Below are positions 11,101 through 18,906 of a stretch of DNA of 35,537 bases, in pieces. Every line of letters begins with the position of its first letter. The first letter of the stretch is position 1. The stretch comes from a virus. The position numbers and the translations under genes are program-made. The notes below the pieces were generated by a model, which was given only the letters and a program-made list of their open reading frames with translations, searched no databases and had not been told where the DNA came from. Where the stretch lies: positions 1 through 35,537 of IMG/VR virus record IMGVR_UViG_3300027759_000231, one strand, 5' to 3'.

Positions 11101-14100
11101 TTGTCAAAACAAATACAACAGTTGTTATAACTTTAGCAAGACGTCACGAAATAGCAGTTGATGATATTATTGGTATTAAAAATATTGTTAATCTTACAGG
11201 CTTCTTTAAGGTAACAGTCGTCGATACAAAATCAATAACTATAGAAGTTTCAGCTTCTGCACAAGATCCTCAATTTGATTCAAGCACACTTGAAAACCTA
11301 TGGGTGTTTACAGAAGCACGAGTTTTGTCATACGAAGCACTTGATCCACAAAAAGCAGCGTTGTTAAAAAATGGTTCAGCATTGTGGATTGATAATAACG
11401 GCAATGATCTTTGGGAAGCTATTGTAAAAATACAACAATATTCAAATAAAGAAATCATTGAATATGGAACTACTACTCCGATTTATTCAGGAACTAAAGT
11501 TTTATATGATGATAAATTAAAACAGACAATTTCAAGTATCCCAGGTTCGGGATATGTAATGACATATATTGAAACCCCAGCAGGGTTAGCACTCAAACAG
11601 ATCATTGCACCGCCGAGCGGATTTGAAAATAATGTTCTTGGATCCTTTGGCGTCAAGATGGCACTCAGCCCAGACAGCCGTTGGTTGATAATCTGTTCAC
11701 CACAGGCCAGCGGTGTTGCCAGCAACTATCGCGGAGTGTTCAATCCTGCTATCAGCTATATCGTAGACGATATTGTGTTGTATGCTGGTCGTCTATGGAA
11801 AGCTACAGCAGATGTCTATGGCGACGGTAGTTCGATTAATATTGCATCTGGCGATTGGGCTCCTGCTACAATAATTCCTGCCAATGCATCAGGCACTGAC
11901 GGCGGTTATACAAGACAGGGAATGATCTCTATATATGAATATGTAGATCAGCAATGGACACATAAAAATAGTTTTGTCAGCCCCAGACCAGCTGCAGATG
12001 AGTTATTTGGATCCGAAGTAACTATCGGTGTTTCTGGCAGTACTTATTATGTCGCAGTATCGGCTACTCAATCAGTAGATAATAGAGGCCGAGTATATCT
12101 TTATACATATACTGGCACCGAGTGGAGCCACTTAGAAAATTCTAACTACACCGGAATATACGACCCAGCGACAACCAGCTATCACTACGGTGATATTGTT
12201 TGGTACGATTCTAATCTTTGGTTGTGTCTTGATGATTCGACCGGTAACAGTGATGGTAGTACATTGACTGTTGATTCGTTAGGATGGAAAAAATTAGATC
12301 CTGTTTCAACACATTGCTCGTTACCGACTAATATTTCTTTAGAAGATGATGGATCAACATTATCAAACTTATTAGAACAACAAACAGATATAGGTAGTTT
12401 TGAAAATACTCAACTGGCAGAATTAATCAAAGCCGGTGATAAATTCGGTACAAGTTTAACGATGAACAGAGACGGCAGTATTTTAGCTGTCGGTGCGCCA
12501 TTTAGTGACGGGCAGTATTTTGCAAATTATAAGGGTGTATGGAGACCAGACATTGAATATGTCGAAGGAGATGTTGTAAAATATCAAACTTCCTATCATC
12601 GACTAATTCAAAGAATCGATGAACTTGACGGTTCTACAACACGCAGTTATAACGAATTACCAGATGCAGGATTACCATGGGATACTGTCGGTGACAGTAC
12701 AACTGAATCATGTGGTAAGGTCTTTATCTATCAACGGTCTGAGTTTGGAGTTTATAATCTTAAACAGACAATCACAGCGGGCACACTTGCATCATTCAGT
12801 GACATTGAATCCGGGCTAACAGTTAATATAGGTGATCAATTTGGTCATGCACTTGACATTGATTATAGCGGTTACACCTTAGTTGTAACAAGCCCACGTG
12901 CAGATTTAAACTATCTGAACCAAGGTTCTGCATTGGTATTGAGAACCGACGGATTAGCCAATGTTGAATATCGAGTAAAACAACAGCTCGAAAGTTTTGA
13001 AATTTATCCTAATGAGTATTTTGGTCAAAGTGTGGCAGTTACACCAGGCGCAGAAAAAATTGTAATTGGAGCAAAAAATTCTCCGTTTATATTACAAACA
13101 ACATTTGATGGCTATGCAGGAACGATTTGGGATTCTGGAAAAACTAAATTTACCTACACTCGTGGATTTGCAGGGGGGGTATATGTATTTGAAAAGAAAC
13201 ACGATACATATTTCTTAACTGAAAAATTAGAAGCTGAGATTTCACCATTTGAATCTTTCGGGTCATCTGTAGATTGCAGTTATTCAACAATCGTTGTAGG
13301 ATCTCCTGATTATATTAAACCTGTTGTAAATTCAGTAACAGGCGGTCGTACCTATACCGGACCTAAGGTTGGTATGGCACGAATATTCACAAAAGATCCA
13401 AATGTAGAATCCTGGCAAACAACTAATATTCAACAGCCTGTAGTAGATATTTCAACTATTAAGAGCATTGCATTATATGACAATATCAAAGATGTTAAAA
13501 TACAAGACATTGATTTTGTTGATCATGCAAAATTAAAAATTTTAAATGTCGCTGAACAAGAAATTAAATTTAAAACAAGTTATGATCCGGCTGTTTATTC
13601 TATAGGTACTACAGATCAAACTGTAGACGAAACTACAGCATGGACCAATAAACCTGTAGGACAACTATGGTGGGATCTTTCTACGGCTAAATGGGCGTAT
13701 TATGAACAGGGAGATGTATCATTTAGAGCATCGTCTTGGAATACATTGGCAGTAGGAGCCAGCATTGATGTATATGAGTGGGTAGAAACTGTATTATTAC
13801 CAAGCGAGTGGTCGGGATTAGCAGATACAAACGAAGGAACTGCCTTAGGAATTTCTGGACAGCCGTTGTATCCAAATGATGATGTCTATTCAATAAGAAT
13901 TTTATACAGTCCTGAAACTGGATTACCGACATCTACCTTATATTACTATTGGGTTAAAAATAAAGCAGTAACTCCTACTGGTATACCTGGCAGAAGGGTT
14001 TCGGCATCAACGGTAGCATCCTATATTCAAAATCCAGCAGGAACAGGCATTACATTTATTGCACTAATCGATGCAGATAAATTCTTGGCTTATAATTTTA

Positions 14101-17100
14101 AAACAGTATTAACATCAGATACTGCTGTATTGAATATTCAATATAGAAAAAATAATAAACAATTAAATCCTATCCACAATGAATATCAATTATTGACTGA
14201 AGGTGTGGCAGATAGTTTACCAGCAGAACGTCTTGAAGCTAAATGGATTGACAGTTTAGCAGGATCAGATGCCGCTGGCAATAGAGTTCCTGATCCTAAA
14301 CTACCTGCTAAACAGCGATATGGTCTAAGTTTTAGACCAAGACAAAGTATGTTCATGGATCGATTACCAGCATTAGAAATTGCTATAACGAATATCAACA
14401 CTGTGCTGGCAAAAGAGCCTTTTGCAGATACTGTTAATTTTGAATATTTAAATTTAGTAGATAGTGTCCCATCGGTTTTTCTAAACTTATATGATACAGC
14501 AGTTGAAACTGAAATAGATTTAGCCGCAGTAGGAACAACTCGTATCAAACCAGCGGTACTTTCTGTTAATATTATCAATGGTGAAATTGATACTATCGAC
14601 ATTATTGAACCAGGATTTGGATATAAAGTTCCGCCGCCAGTTGAATTTGAAGGCGACGGAGTGGATGCTGAGGCAGTTGCGTACCTTGATAGACAGGGAC
14701 AGATCATCCAAGTAATAGTAACACGTCGCGGTAAACGATATTCTACAGCAATCGCTAAGGTGCGCAATTTTTCAGTATTAGTATATGCTGACAGTACTGC
14801 TAATAATTTCTGGAGTATATATTCTTGGGACAGTGTGCGTAAAGTATTCTTTAGAACCGGATCCCAAGCATATGACACAAGAAGATATTGGAATTTAATT
14901 GATTGGTGGAAAGACGGATACAGTATTGTTTCCAGAATTGTTAAAGAAATTGCAAACACCACAATTGAACCAACAATTATACTATCAGTGGGCGACCTAC
15001 TAAGAATAAAAGAATACGCAGGCGGCGGCTGGGCAGTGTTTGAAAAAATCAGCGACACTGGAACTTTATTCTCTGACAGATATTCTATGGTAGGTAGAGA
15101 AGCTGGTACTATTGAAATCAGCACAGATCTTTACAAAACTTCAGTGACAGGAATTGGGTATGACAATACACAGGCATACGATTCAGTAATATATGATATT
15201 GAAAATTCTTTAGAATTGAGAAATATTCTCAAGGCAGTTAAAGAGGACATATTTATTGGTGATTATGCTGTTGAATGGAACAAACTATTTTTCAACAGCA
15301 TTAGACATGCGTTTGCAGAACAACAGTATATTGACTGGGCATTTAAAACCAGTTTCGTAAATGCCACACATAATATCGGAGCATTTGAACAAAAAGTTAA
15401 CTATAAGAATGATAACTTAGCCAGCTTCCAAGATTATATCAATGAAGTTAAACCTTATAGAACTACTATTAGAGAATATGTCAGTCGCTATGACACAATT
15501 GAAACAGCTCCTTCTGCGATTTCAGATTTTGATCTGCCAGCAACTTATTCTGCAGCCGAAGGAAAAATTGTTCCGATAACTTCAACAAGTGCTGAAGTAT
15601 TAACGTATCCTTGGAGATGGTGGTATACTAATCAAGGATATTCAATAACTGCTATTGAGGTATACAATCAAGGAACTGAATATTCTTCAGTTCCTACAGT
15701 GCTAATTGAGGGCAACGGTACTGGTGCAACAGCAAGAGCTTATATTTCAAACGGAAAAGTCGCAGGTGTTGAAGTATTAACACCTGGATCAGGCTACACC
15801 GCAGCACCAACAGTTACGATTGTTGGAGGTAATCCATCTACAGCAGTCAGAGCAAAAGCAGCAGCTATCTTAGGCAACGCCAGCATTAGAACTATGAATG
15901 TTGCAGTTAAATTTGATAGAATAGCAAAAACAGGTTTATATAATAATTTTTATCAAACTGAAACATTTATTGCGACTGGCTATAGTTCTGTATTTGAATT
16001 AAATTATGCGCCATCGAGAAATAAAAATCTTATCACGATATTGAAAAATGGCCAATTGGTATTGAATAATGAGTATTCTATCAGTTTATATTATTCAACA
16101 GCACCAGGTTATACCCTGTTGAAAGGAAAGATTGTATTTTCAGTAACTCCTGAAAAATCAGATGTAATAGAAGTTGTCTATGAAAAGAATGATTCGTTAT
16201 TAGACAGCATCAATAGAATTGAAAAATACTATAATCCTTCGGCCGGCATGAAAGGCAAAGAACTCGGACAATTAATGACCGGTATTGACTTTGGTGGAGT
16301 TCAGATCCAAGGTACCACATTTGATGTAACCGGTGGATGGGATGCCCTTCCTTGGTTTACAGACAACTGGGATAGTGTAGAATCGTCAGCTGACTATTAT
16401 GTAGTATGTGATGGCAGCACAACAACTATTACATTACCATATGTCCCAGCAGCCGGCCAAGAAATAACAATCTATATTAAACGTGCCGGAGAATCAAAAG
16501 CCAGACGAGTTGACGATCGTTATTATACCGATCAAGTAGATTCATCAACAGCAATAAATCCTAATGCTGAAATGCCAACCTTTATTGGTGACGGAGTATC
16601 TAAAGAAGTTGTAATCGGTATCTATATTCAAACCAATGTAGGCGATACTTTAATTTTCCGTCCTGTCGAAAGCGATGGCTCGGTGACAATTACTGATACA
16701 AATTTATTAGATACTAAACTTAGTGGTGGATCACTATCGGCCATGAGCGGAGCCTATGCTACTGCTACAGGCATGTCAGCAGAAGAAATATCAATAGACG
16801 GTGATAAATTTATTACCCCTGATCAAGTACCAGCTCCAGAAGAAAATGTACCAGGACAGGTTATTGATAGTCTAAGTATTAAAGTGTTTAATAACACCCT
16901 GTCTGGCACAGCACCGTTACAGGCTAAAATTATAAAAGGCAACGGTACTGATAGAACATTTGATATTGGTCTTACAATATTAGAAATTAATTCAATTTTA
17001 ATTTATGTTGATAAAATTAAAAAAGAAAATCTTACAGACTACGAAATAGATTTTATTAATAATCAAATAATATTCAACACAGCCCCAGCAGCAGCCGCAG

Positions 17101-18878
17101 TTATCGAACTTATTGCAATCGGTGTTGGCGGTGTGTCTCTGTTAGACTATCAAGAATTTATTGCAGACGGCAACACCACACTATTCCTAACCAGCGCAAA
17201 CTACAGTAATACTGCATCAATATATGTCACAGTTAATGGTGAATATCAGGATGTTGGATTTATCAATAGTACCGGGGTAGTTGACGCTGTTGATAAAACA
17301 TTAGTACAATTTGGTATCAAGCCATCTTATAGAGACGTTGTAAAAATAATCTGTCTTGGAGCGGGTATAGATACTGATTCTTCTGGAGTTAATGTAGTAA
17401 GAGTTAACAGACAGACGTTCGAATTCGAAGGCAGCACCCGAAATTATGACCTTGATAATTTTGTCAATTTAACAAGATCGTCAGCAAGAACTTCGATGAT
17501 TGTTGAGCTCAACGGCTATGCTTTAAGAGGCCCAGATACCGTGTACGCTATCTATGATGGAGTAACTAACGCATTCACTTTAGGTCTTGATCCGTTGGAA
17601 CCATCTGGAGCAATTTTAACCAGCAACATCAAGGTATTTGTTAATAACGAATTGAAAACAGTTATTCAAGACTATGTCTACGATGGTACAACAAAAATAT
17701 TGACCATCGAATCGTCGATATTAGAAATAGGTGATGCAATTAAAATTGAAAACGACTTTAGAGCCGAATACTATATCGAAAATAATAACTTGGTAATTAA
17801 CAATGATGTAGTTATGGATTATACCAATGAAACCAATAATGACATAATTGAAGTCACGTGGTTCGGAGAATATCCGTCGATGGACATGGTCAGTGACGAA
17901 TTTACTGGCGGCAAAGTAAATTATCCATTACCACAAACACCATTAAATTCATCTTATATCTGGGTATATAAGAACGGACAACGATTAACAGTTGACGTAG
18001 ATTATACAGTTTCTCTACCAAGAGGAGTTATGTATCTTACTGCATCATCAACAGCAGCCGATCTCATTAAAGTTGTAATGTTCGGATCTATAATCTATAG
18101 ATTCCCGAGTGCATTTGAACTGTCTAAAGACATGTTGAATATTCATCATTTCAATAGATACTCTACAGGTGCTGTACACTTGGCCACCACTCTAAACTAT
18201 TATGATCAAACAATTACAGTTGATGATGCTTCGATCCTAACAGATCCTATTCCTTCGAGAAACACCCCAGGTGTAATTCTTATTGCAGGCGAAAGAATCG
18301 AATATATGAATAAAACAGGTAATGTTTTATCACAGCTACGACGCGGCAGCCAAGGAACACCGATTAAAGAATTATATGCTACCGGAACCGATGTTGCGGA
18401 TGTGGGGCCAAATGAAACAATACCATACAACGAGACCCAAGGACGTGAGGATTTTATATCAGACGGTAGCAGTACACTAATTGGACCGCTGGAGTTTACT
18501 CCGTCGAAAGGAATAAGGTCTACATGGTATCGTTCAACAATACCTACAGACAACGGGCCCTGCGATCAAATTGAAGTTTTTGCAGGCGGCAGAAGATTGC
18601 GTAAAGATCCAATAACTGTTTATGACGAACAATTAGGATCCAGCAGCCCTGCTGCTGATAAGCAGATTGAAGCTGAATTCTCAGTAGATGGAACAACAGC
18701 ATATATTCGATTAACTAATGCAATTCCTGCAGGAACACGCATTTCTATTATTACAAGGACCGGTAAAATTTGGTATGAAAGAGCCGATACAACGGCAAGT
18801 AAGGGTGTTACCCTGCTTGAAAACAATACAGCTATTGCTAAATTCATAGCTCAGAAGACAACTAAATTGCCCGAATAA
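5130..18878 (+). CDS. Giant modular virion protein, 4582 aa (tail/baseplate-associated)
   Basis: One uninterrupted 13.7-kb frame, about 39% of the window. I recognise the type (very large tail proteins next to gp6 in aquatic T4-like phages) but cannot assign a T4 gene. Modules in order: a conserved N-terminus (about 1-160); a first carbohydrate-binding-like module (217-261); a Trp-rich block (from about 1144: WWRGVYKW, RPHRCPWEMLGF, TWWENQYG) that I recall as conserved; two more such modules (1458-1501, 1716-1757); an FG-GAP beta-propeller (about 2150-2760) containing three more; glycine-rich GSGYTAAPTVTI-type repeats (about 3150-3580); many small 'xVxVNGxxLxxxxDY' beta modules in the C-terminal third; and a C-terminal domain (about 4330-4582). 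No signal peptide or transmembrane segment is evident. It starts 11 nt after gp6 with a weak ribosome site (AAAGA). Likely roles are baseplate-periphery scaffold or long adhesin; this is inference from position and modules. Confidence 0.8.
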   Translation: MADKKFTKSQLPIRKTVELLPTVFRTDTNDKFMSAVVDPLVQPGVLQKLTGYFGRRYGKTYNGNDTYLDTDQTLRSRYQLEPGVVVRKDDKIESFYDYLDFKNQLKFFGNTNDHDDQITSQEHYSWNPPIDWDKFVNYREYYWEPSGPPAVAVSGQQATVVSKYKVALGVNSFIFTPDAYTNNPTITLYRGQTYKFSIDAAGEGFAIRTNYDTGSLLYNPAKEYVKDQRAIYDGKLWKAKQTIPPLDGSSIDLNTQDWEFIELVSTGTALDYSRGVTNNGIQNGTLTFVVPYDAPDVLYYQGLVSPDRVGRFLITNIESNTKINIDKDIIGKVNYTSSNRVEFTNGLVVEFLGQVTPSIYAQDTWIVEGVGEAITLTKFSDLVVPALVVDAPEVVFDNEGFDTQPFDDAATYPVQKDYITISRDSVDKNPWSRYNRWFHRSILEYAYSSRGQDFPATESARAKRPIIEFNSNIQLHNHGSIAKTNVDYVDDYTTDIFSVIEGSSGYNIDGEAIFKGARILVIADKDSLANNKIYRVEFITHNSKRQITLKATDDSDSIIGQGVLVRRGNKNKGLMYHFNGTNWISSQAKTKVNQPPLFDAFDADEVSFSDPTTYPVSTFNGTKLFSYKIGNSRVDSELGFSLSHLNIDNVGDIQFNWDWDTDQFFYTINRVAYSKQISTGFYKFNPNNVYANGWVKTDATYIQPIIDSIVIAEATNTVTLTTIDWSAITESTKLIINLYHNGKKITSSYTREFGKFTFTKTFAVGDVISIKIVTDLEPDTGYYKMPVSLEKNPLNQSLSTFTLGQALDHISTAIEFNTEFAGSMPGVSNLRDINNYQPYGIRFLKHSGLAPLAVSLLCDKTINLIKSIQQSKKAYTDFKNNFISRSAEMEYNESIADFVDDIISDLTKTKTADSPFSDSDMIGSGAFTTITYTVDDVGITTFALSEKFSLNELSRRAVYVYISGKQLLVNQDYTFNETFGFVNISKTLREGDVVEIREYVSTAFNHIPPTPTSLGLYKKYTPMIFVDDTYQEPKKVIQGHDGSIIFAFDDFRDDLLLELELRIYNNIKQQYDPSVFDIDLVLGGYYGNALYNKTQLDDIVNQEFLKWIQNSNINYTLNTYFDTENSFTYTYSNMTNPEGTQQLPGWWRGVYKWAYDTDRPHRCPWEMLGFSEKPTWWENQYGVAPYTCNNLLLWEDLRDGIVRQGNRAGTYDRYKRPTLMNHIPVDGDGKLLSPLDSNFAGNFSLTYNRGSFSLGDVSPVEYAWRSSSEWPFAVIMALCLMKPFEFITDSFDRSKTKINKLNQTVNKVTDLFSTITDIDVPAAGGYLSAGLVKYLASYVKSKGLPLSALEDKIKNLDVNLSNRLSGFVDKAQFKYLLDSKNPKATTSGVYVPAENYDIIFNVSAPIATFSYSGIILEKSENGWIVSGYDDIHPYFNYFAAAANQTDPLISVGGITETFIDWTPAKTFSNGQIARYRDSFYRCIKTHMSGQEFETTLWKKLPKLPMVGAVEALRRRQFNIGLKKLSYGTQLESIQAVIDFILGYEQYLKSIGFVFDRYDATNKVAHDWTTSCKEFMFWTTYNWASGALITLSPGAERLDITVPVGVADNILDGFYDYQVLKADGKPLQPNFINVNRGFQNITIEPTNTTEGLYYVKIYHVLKEHVTVFSDRTVFNDIIYDKSTGYRQERIRAQGFRTVDWDGDYTSPGFLFDNVNINAWQPWTDYKLGDIVAYKSYNWTSLSNQYGVETFDDTKWSKLDTTPEKQLVANFDYRINQIEDYYDAISEGVGAVQRDLARHTVGYQTREYLQNLSSDPVTQFLLYQGFIKEKGTANAITKIFDKLSRSSSDSIILNEEWAFRVGRLGGIDQLTEIEIQLAKNKFLINPQPILIESSVPTVITDQYYRLTGSDFTIAPLPFTPYINPVDLAVTPSQTAGYVAPYMPEHIFANRDAILTSGNIEYILENHHLWITFDNYSWQVLRFNEAPLLTITDIVKTNTTVVITLARRHEIAVDDIIGIKNIVNLTGFFKVTVVDTKSITIEVSASAQDPQFDSSTLENLWVFTEARVLSYEALDPQKAALLKNGSALWIDNNGNDLWEAIVKIQQYSNKEIIEYGTTTPIYSGTKVLYDDKLKQTISSIPGSGYVMTYIETPAGLALKQIIAPPSGFENNVLGSFGVKMALSPDSRWLIICSPQASGVASNYRGVFNPAISYIVDDIVLYAGRLWKATADVYGDGSSINIASGDWAPATIIPANASGTDGGYTRQGMISIYEYVDQQWTHKNSFVSPRPAADELFGSEVTIGVSGSTYYVAVSATQSVDNRGRVYLYTYTGTEWSHLENSNYTGIYDPATTSYHYGDIVWYDSNLWLCLDDSTGNSDGSTLTVDSLGWKKLDPVSTHCSLPTNISLEDDGSTLSNLLEQQTDIGSFENTQLAELIKAGDKFGTSLTMNRDGSILAVGAPFSDGQYFANYKGVWRPDIEYVEGDVVKYQTSYHRLIQRIDELDGSTTRSYNELPDAGLPWDTVGDSTTESCGKVFIYQRSEFGVYNLKQTITAGTLASFSDIESGLTVNIGDQFGHALDIDYSGYTLVVTSPRADLNYLNQGSALVLRTDGLANVEYRVKQQLESFEIYPNEYFGQSVAVTPGAEKIVIGAKNSPFILQTTFDGYAGTIWDSGKTKFTYTRGFAGGVYVFEKKHDTYFLTEKLEAEISPFESFGSSVDCSYSTIVVGSPDYIKPVVNSVTGGRTYTGPKVGMARIFTKDPNVESWQTTNIQQPVVDISTIKSIALYDNIKDVKIQDIDFVDHAKLKILNVAEQEIKFKTSYDPAVYSIGTTDQTVDETTAWTNKPVGQLWWDLSTAKWAYYEQGDVSFRASSWNTLAVGASIDVYEWVETVLLPSEWSGLADTNEGTALGISGQPLYPNDDVYSIRILYSPETGLPTSTLYYYWVKNKAVTPTGIPGRRVSASTVASYIQNPAGTGITFIALIDADKFLAYNFKTVLTSDTAVLNIQYRKNNKQLNPIHNEYQLLTEGVADSLPAERLEAKWIDSLAGSDAAGNRVPDPKLPAKQRYGLSFRPRQSMFMDRLPALEIAITNINTVLAKEPFADTVNFEYLNLVDSVPSVFLNLYDTAVETEIDLAAVGTTRIKPAVLSVNIINGEIDTIDIIEPGFGYKVPPPVEFEGDGVDAEAVAYLDRQGQIIQVIVTRRGKRYSTAIAKVRNFSVLVYADSTANNFWSIYSWDSVRKVFFRTGSQAYDTRRYWNLIDWWKDGYSIVSRIVKEIANTTIEPTIILSVGDLLRIKEYAGGGWAVFEKISDTGTLFSDRYSMVGREAGTIEISTDLYKTSVTGIGYDNTQAYDSVIYDIENSLELRNILKAVKEDIFIGDYAVEWNKLFFNSIRHAFAEQQYIDWAFKTSFVNATHNIGAFEQKVNYKNDNLASFQDYINEVKPYRTTIREYVSRYDTIETAPSAISDFDLPATYSAAEGKIVPITSTSAEVLTYPWRWWYTNQGYSITAIEVYNQGTEYSSVPTVLIEGNGTGATARAYISNGKVAGVEVLTPGSGYTAAPTVTIVGGNPSTAVRAKAAAILGNASIRTMNVAVKFDRIAKTGLYNNFYQTETFIATGYSSVFELNYAPSRNKNLITILKNGQLVLNNEYSISLYYSTAPGYTLLKGKIVFSVTPEKSDVIEVVYEKNDSLLDSINRIEKYYNPSAGMKGKELGQLMTGIDFGGVQIQGTTFDVTGGWDALPWFTDNWDSVESSADYYVVCDGSTTTITLPYVPAAGQEITIYIKRAGESKARRVDDRYYTDQVDSSTAINPNAEMPTFIGDGVSKEVVIGIYIQTNVGDTLIFRPVESDGSVTITDTNLLDTKLSGGSLSAMSGAYATATGMSAEEISIDGDKFITPDQVPAPEENVPGQVIDSLSIKVFNNTLSGTAPLQAKIIKGNGTDRTFDIGLTILEINSILIYVDKIKKENLTDYEIDFINNQIIFNTAPAAAAVIELIAIGVGGVSLLDYQEFIADGNTTLFLTSANYSNTASIYVTVNGEYQDVGFINSTGVVDAVDKTLVQFGIKPSYRDVVKIICLGAGIDTDSSGVNVVRVNRQTFEFEGSTRNYDLDNFVNLTRSSARTSMIVELNGYALRGPDTVYAIYDGVTNAFTLGLDPLEPSGAILTSNIKVFVNNELKTVIQDYVYDGTTKILTIESSILEIGDAIKIENDFRAEYYIENNNLVINNDVVMDYTNETNNDIIEVTWFGEYPSMDMVSDEFTGGKVNYPLPQTPLNSSYIWVYKNGQRLTVDVDYTVSLPRGVMYLTASSTAADLIKVVMFGSIIYRFPSAFELSKDMLNIHHFNRYSTGAVHLATTLNYYDQTITVDDASILTDPIPSRNTPGVILIAGERIEYMNKTGNVLSQLRRGSQGTPIKELYATGTDVADVGPNETIPYNETQGREDFISDGSSTLIGPLEFTPSKGIRSTWYRSTIPTDNGPCDQIEVFAGGRRLRKDPITVYDEQLGSSSPAADKQIEAEFSVDGTTAYIRLTNAIPAGTRISIITRTGKIWYERADTTASKGVTLLENNTAIAKFIAQKTTKLPE
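5779..5912 (+). other. Carbohydrate-binding-like module 1 of the giant protein
   Basis: Residues about 217-261 follow the pattern of small CBM5/12 (ChtBD3)-like domains: YNPAKEYV, then a hydrophobic-Y-D-G-K-LWKA strand, a Gly/Asp loop, and a closing Trp (QDWEFI). Further copies with the same layout occur at 9502-9632, 10275-10400, 11727-11868, 12147-12297 and 12528-12690. Known members bind polysaccharides through exposed aromatic residues; binding here is inferred. Confidence 0.5.
9502..9632 (+). other. Carbohydrate-binding-like module 2
   Basis: Residues about 1458-1501: FIDWTPAKTFSNGQIARYRD, then FYRCIKTH, closing with LWKKL. It keeps the W..xxY/F..G..v.Y.....y......W pattern of module 1, and lies in an otherwise unrecognised region of the giant protein. 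Confidence 0.45.
10275..10400 (+). other. Carbohydrate-binding-like module 3
   Basis: Residues about 1716-1757: AWQPWTDYKLGDIVAYKSYN, a short strand with WTSLS, and a closing TKWSKL. This is the clearest match in the set, with W-x6-Y-x2-GDIV-x-Y intact. Confidence 0.55.
11560..13420 (+). repeat. FG-GAP-type beta-propeller with inserted carbohydrate-binding-like modules
   Basis: Six blades of the giant protein carry the motif xFGxxxx...G..ivVgxP, with FG pairs near residues 2172, 2291, 2438, 2570, 2630 and 2709 (for example DKFGTSL...AVGAPFSDG and ESFGSSV...VVGSPDYI). Each blade ends with a G-x-V-x-I/V-Y strand (GRVYLYTY, GKVFIYQR, GGVYVFEK, GMARIFTK). A strand before the first FG (GYVMTYIE) could close the ring. 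This is the integrin-alpha N-terminal propeller pattern, although the DxDxDG calcium loops are mostly replaced. Carbohydrate-binding-like modules lie inside blades 1 and 3 and after blade 2 (11727-11868, 12147-12297, 12528-12690). Confidence 0.6.
15993..18090 (+). repeat. Array of small 'NG...DY' beta modules in the giant protein
   Basis: At least five copies of a 40-50 residue unit: a strand ending in V/N-N/K-G, a short turn, DY/EY, a second strand, then a closing 'D-x-I-x-V' strand. Examples are LITILKNGQLVLNNEYSI, SILIYVDKIKKENLTDYEI, NIKVFVNNELKTVIQDYVY and YIWVYKNGQRLTVDVDYTV. Two earlier copies lie near 7320-7455 and 7999-8130 (VYVYISGKQLLVNQDYTF). Such units are common in phage fibre shafts and probably build a long, rigid structure. 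Confidence 0.6.
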
Positions 18879-18881
18879 ATA
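18874..18881 (+). promoter_or_regulatory. T4-type late promoter candidate overlapping the giant gene's stop
   Basis: AATAAATA followed by C matches TATAAATA at 7 of 8 bases; the stop codon of the giant gene (18876-18878) is inside it. T4-type late promoters need only this -10 element, read by a gp55-like sigma with the gp45 clamp. Transcription would begin near 18887, which favours ATG 18907 over ATG 18886 for the next gene. Confidence 0.55.
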
Positions 18882-18906
18882 CACTATGGAATCAAAAGAG
18901 ACTAAA

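Noticed and set aside
14186-15124. A 312-codon open frame on the minus strand
   Set aside because: It lies wholly inside the giant gene, has low-complexity Ser/Leu-rich composition, no ribosome site and no recognisable domain. It is open because of the codon use of the + strand gene.
17418-17429. 12-bp palindrome TTCGAATTCGAA
   Set aside because: Palindromes of this length are expected several times by chance in 35 kb.
18886-18906. ATG 18886 as the start of the small structural gene
   Set aside because: It has no ribosome site and coincides with the predicted start of the late transcript; ATG 18907 has AAAGAG upstream.
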